Of a stretch of DNA of 64,000 nucleotides, positions 63,425 through 64,000 are shown piece by piece. The stretch comes from Progne subis subis. Its lineage: Eukaryota; Chordata; Aves; Passeriformes; Hirundinidae. A program made the translations under genes and the position numbers. The DNA is taken from NCBI GenBank assembly GCA_022316685.1, contig JAKJHU010000858.1, forward strand, positions 1 through 64,000, in the 5' to 3' direction. The notes under the pieces were generated by a model, which saw only the letters and a list, made by a program, of their open reading frames with translations, had not been told where the DNA came from and did no database searches. Every line of letters starts with the position of its first letter. Positions within the stretch are counted from its first letter, which is position 1.

Positions 63425-64000
63425 CTAAATGGGGCTGTTGAAGGGTGAGTGGGTTTTACTAACCACCCCTTGGCTCTCCAGCTCTTGAATCATCTTATGA
63501 ATGGGAATCACAGCATCTCGAGTGGTTCTATACTGTCGGCGGTGCACTATAGAAGTGGCAATTGGTACCCGTTGTTCTTGTACTTTCAAGAGTCCTACTG
63601 CAGAAGGATTCTTGGACAGTCCAGGCAAGGTGTTCAATTGCCGGATGCCCTCTGTTACTACAGCCGCTATCCCGAATGCCCACCTGAGTCCTTTCGGGTC
63701 TTTGAAATACCCACTTCGGAGGAAGTCTATGCCCAAAATACATGGGGCCTCTGGGCCAGTCACAATAGGGTGTTTCTCCCACTCCTTTCCAGTTAGGCTC
63801 ACATCTGCTTCTACCACAGTAAAATCCTGTGATCCCCCCGTCACGCCAGCAATAGAGACAGATTCTGCCCCTACCTGTCTTGATGGCATTAATGTGCACT
63901 GCGCACCAGTATCAACCAAGGCCTCATATCTTTGTGGTTCTGATGTGCCAGGCCAACGAATCCACACAGTCCAAAATACACGGTTTTCCCTAGCCTCTAC
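63425..64000 (-). pseudogene. pro: Protease and RT N-terminus of ERV copy 2, ending in a stop
   Basis: Same frame as the pol entry. LVDTGAQCTLMPS with the active-site codons at about 63,902-63,913, then APCILGIDFLRSGYF and an RT N-terminal stretch ending HSPFNSP before the in-frame TAG at 63,425-63,427. Copy 1 reads through at that position. The frame is still open at the window edge towards gag. Confidence 0.88.

Larger units (their letters stand above)
59837..64000 (-). mobile_element. ERV copy 2: same family as copy 1, inverted, cut by window end
   Basis: Minus-strand provirus carrying the 3' LTR (59,837-60,502), purine tract, integrase, RNase H, RT and protease. Gag and the 5' LTR lie outside the window. 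It is very similar to copy 1 across pol and has fewer breaks. As in copy 1 there is no env between integrase and the LTR. Confidence 0.93.

Noticed and set aside
61235..63427. APOBEC-type G-to-A hypermutation as the cause of the two stops in ERV copy 2
   Set aside because: Two changes are too few, no general G-to-A excess is obvious against copy 1, and birds lack mammalian APOBEC3 genes.

Overview
The window looks like repeat-dense genomic DNA from a bird, most likely a passerine. The evidence is two truncated CR1 LINEs with the avian 3' end, two intact class-A olfactory receptor genes of the bird-expanded OR14-like type, a PIM-like kinase gene of the kind multiplied in songbirds, and many avian-style LTR elements. 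It has no bacterial features, no rRNA or tRNA genes that I could find, and very little protein-coding sequence. Family names below come from motif recognition by eye; no database search was run.

Layout: 1-9,054 holds a defective, env-less ERV (copy 1, + strand) with a tandem LTR array at its 3' end. 9,055-12,150 is a run of solo LTRs, a 39-bp minisatellite and a first patch of a ~40-bp satellite. 12,150-18,060 is mostly non-coding, with an olfactory receptor relic, a ~67-bp repeat, hairpins and a solo LTR. 18,280-20,294 is an LTR end followed by a CR1. 20,600-25,090 is a duplicon with olfactory receptor gene A (minus strand). 25,200-31,450 is a nest of ~184-bp and ~40-bp satellite blocks in opposite orientations around an LTR with a tRNA-Trp-type primer site and a second, partial duplicon. 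32,695-36,043 is a young, internally deleted ERV with near-identical LTRs and a 6-bp target duplication. 37,840-42,345 is the inverted copy of the 20.6-25.1 kb duplicon, with olfactory receptor gene B (plus strand). 44,330-45,420 is a G-rich block followed by a repeated array of ZNF143/Staf-like promoter motifs ending in YY1-like and CCAAT-like sites. 47,220-48,200 is a CR1 fragment split by an LTR. 50,703-53,245 is a long truncated CR1 (minus). 53,930-56,689 is a CpG-rich promoter region and an apparently intact multi-exon PIM-like kinase gene, followed to ~58,240 by a decayed PIM1-type pseudogene. 59,837-64,000 is a second copy of the first ERV in the opposite orientation, cut by the window end.

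How it fits together: the region is an olfactory receptor duplicon neighbourhood built by repeated duplication and inversion, with satellites at the joints and ERVs inserted at several times. The two receptor genes are almost identical at the N-terminus and diverge mainly between TM3 and TM5, the usual odorant pocket. The kinase gene is unrelated to the receptors but is also a locally duplicated family. The ZNF143-like array has no coding sequence that I can attach to it and is the least explained element in the window.
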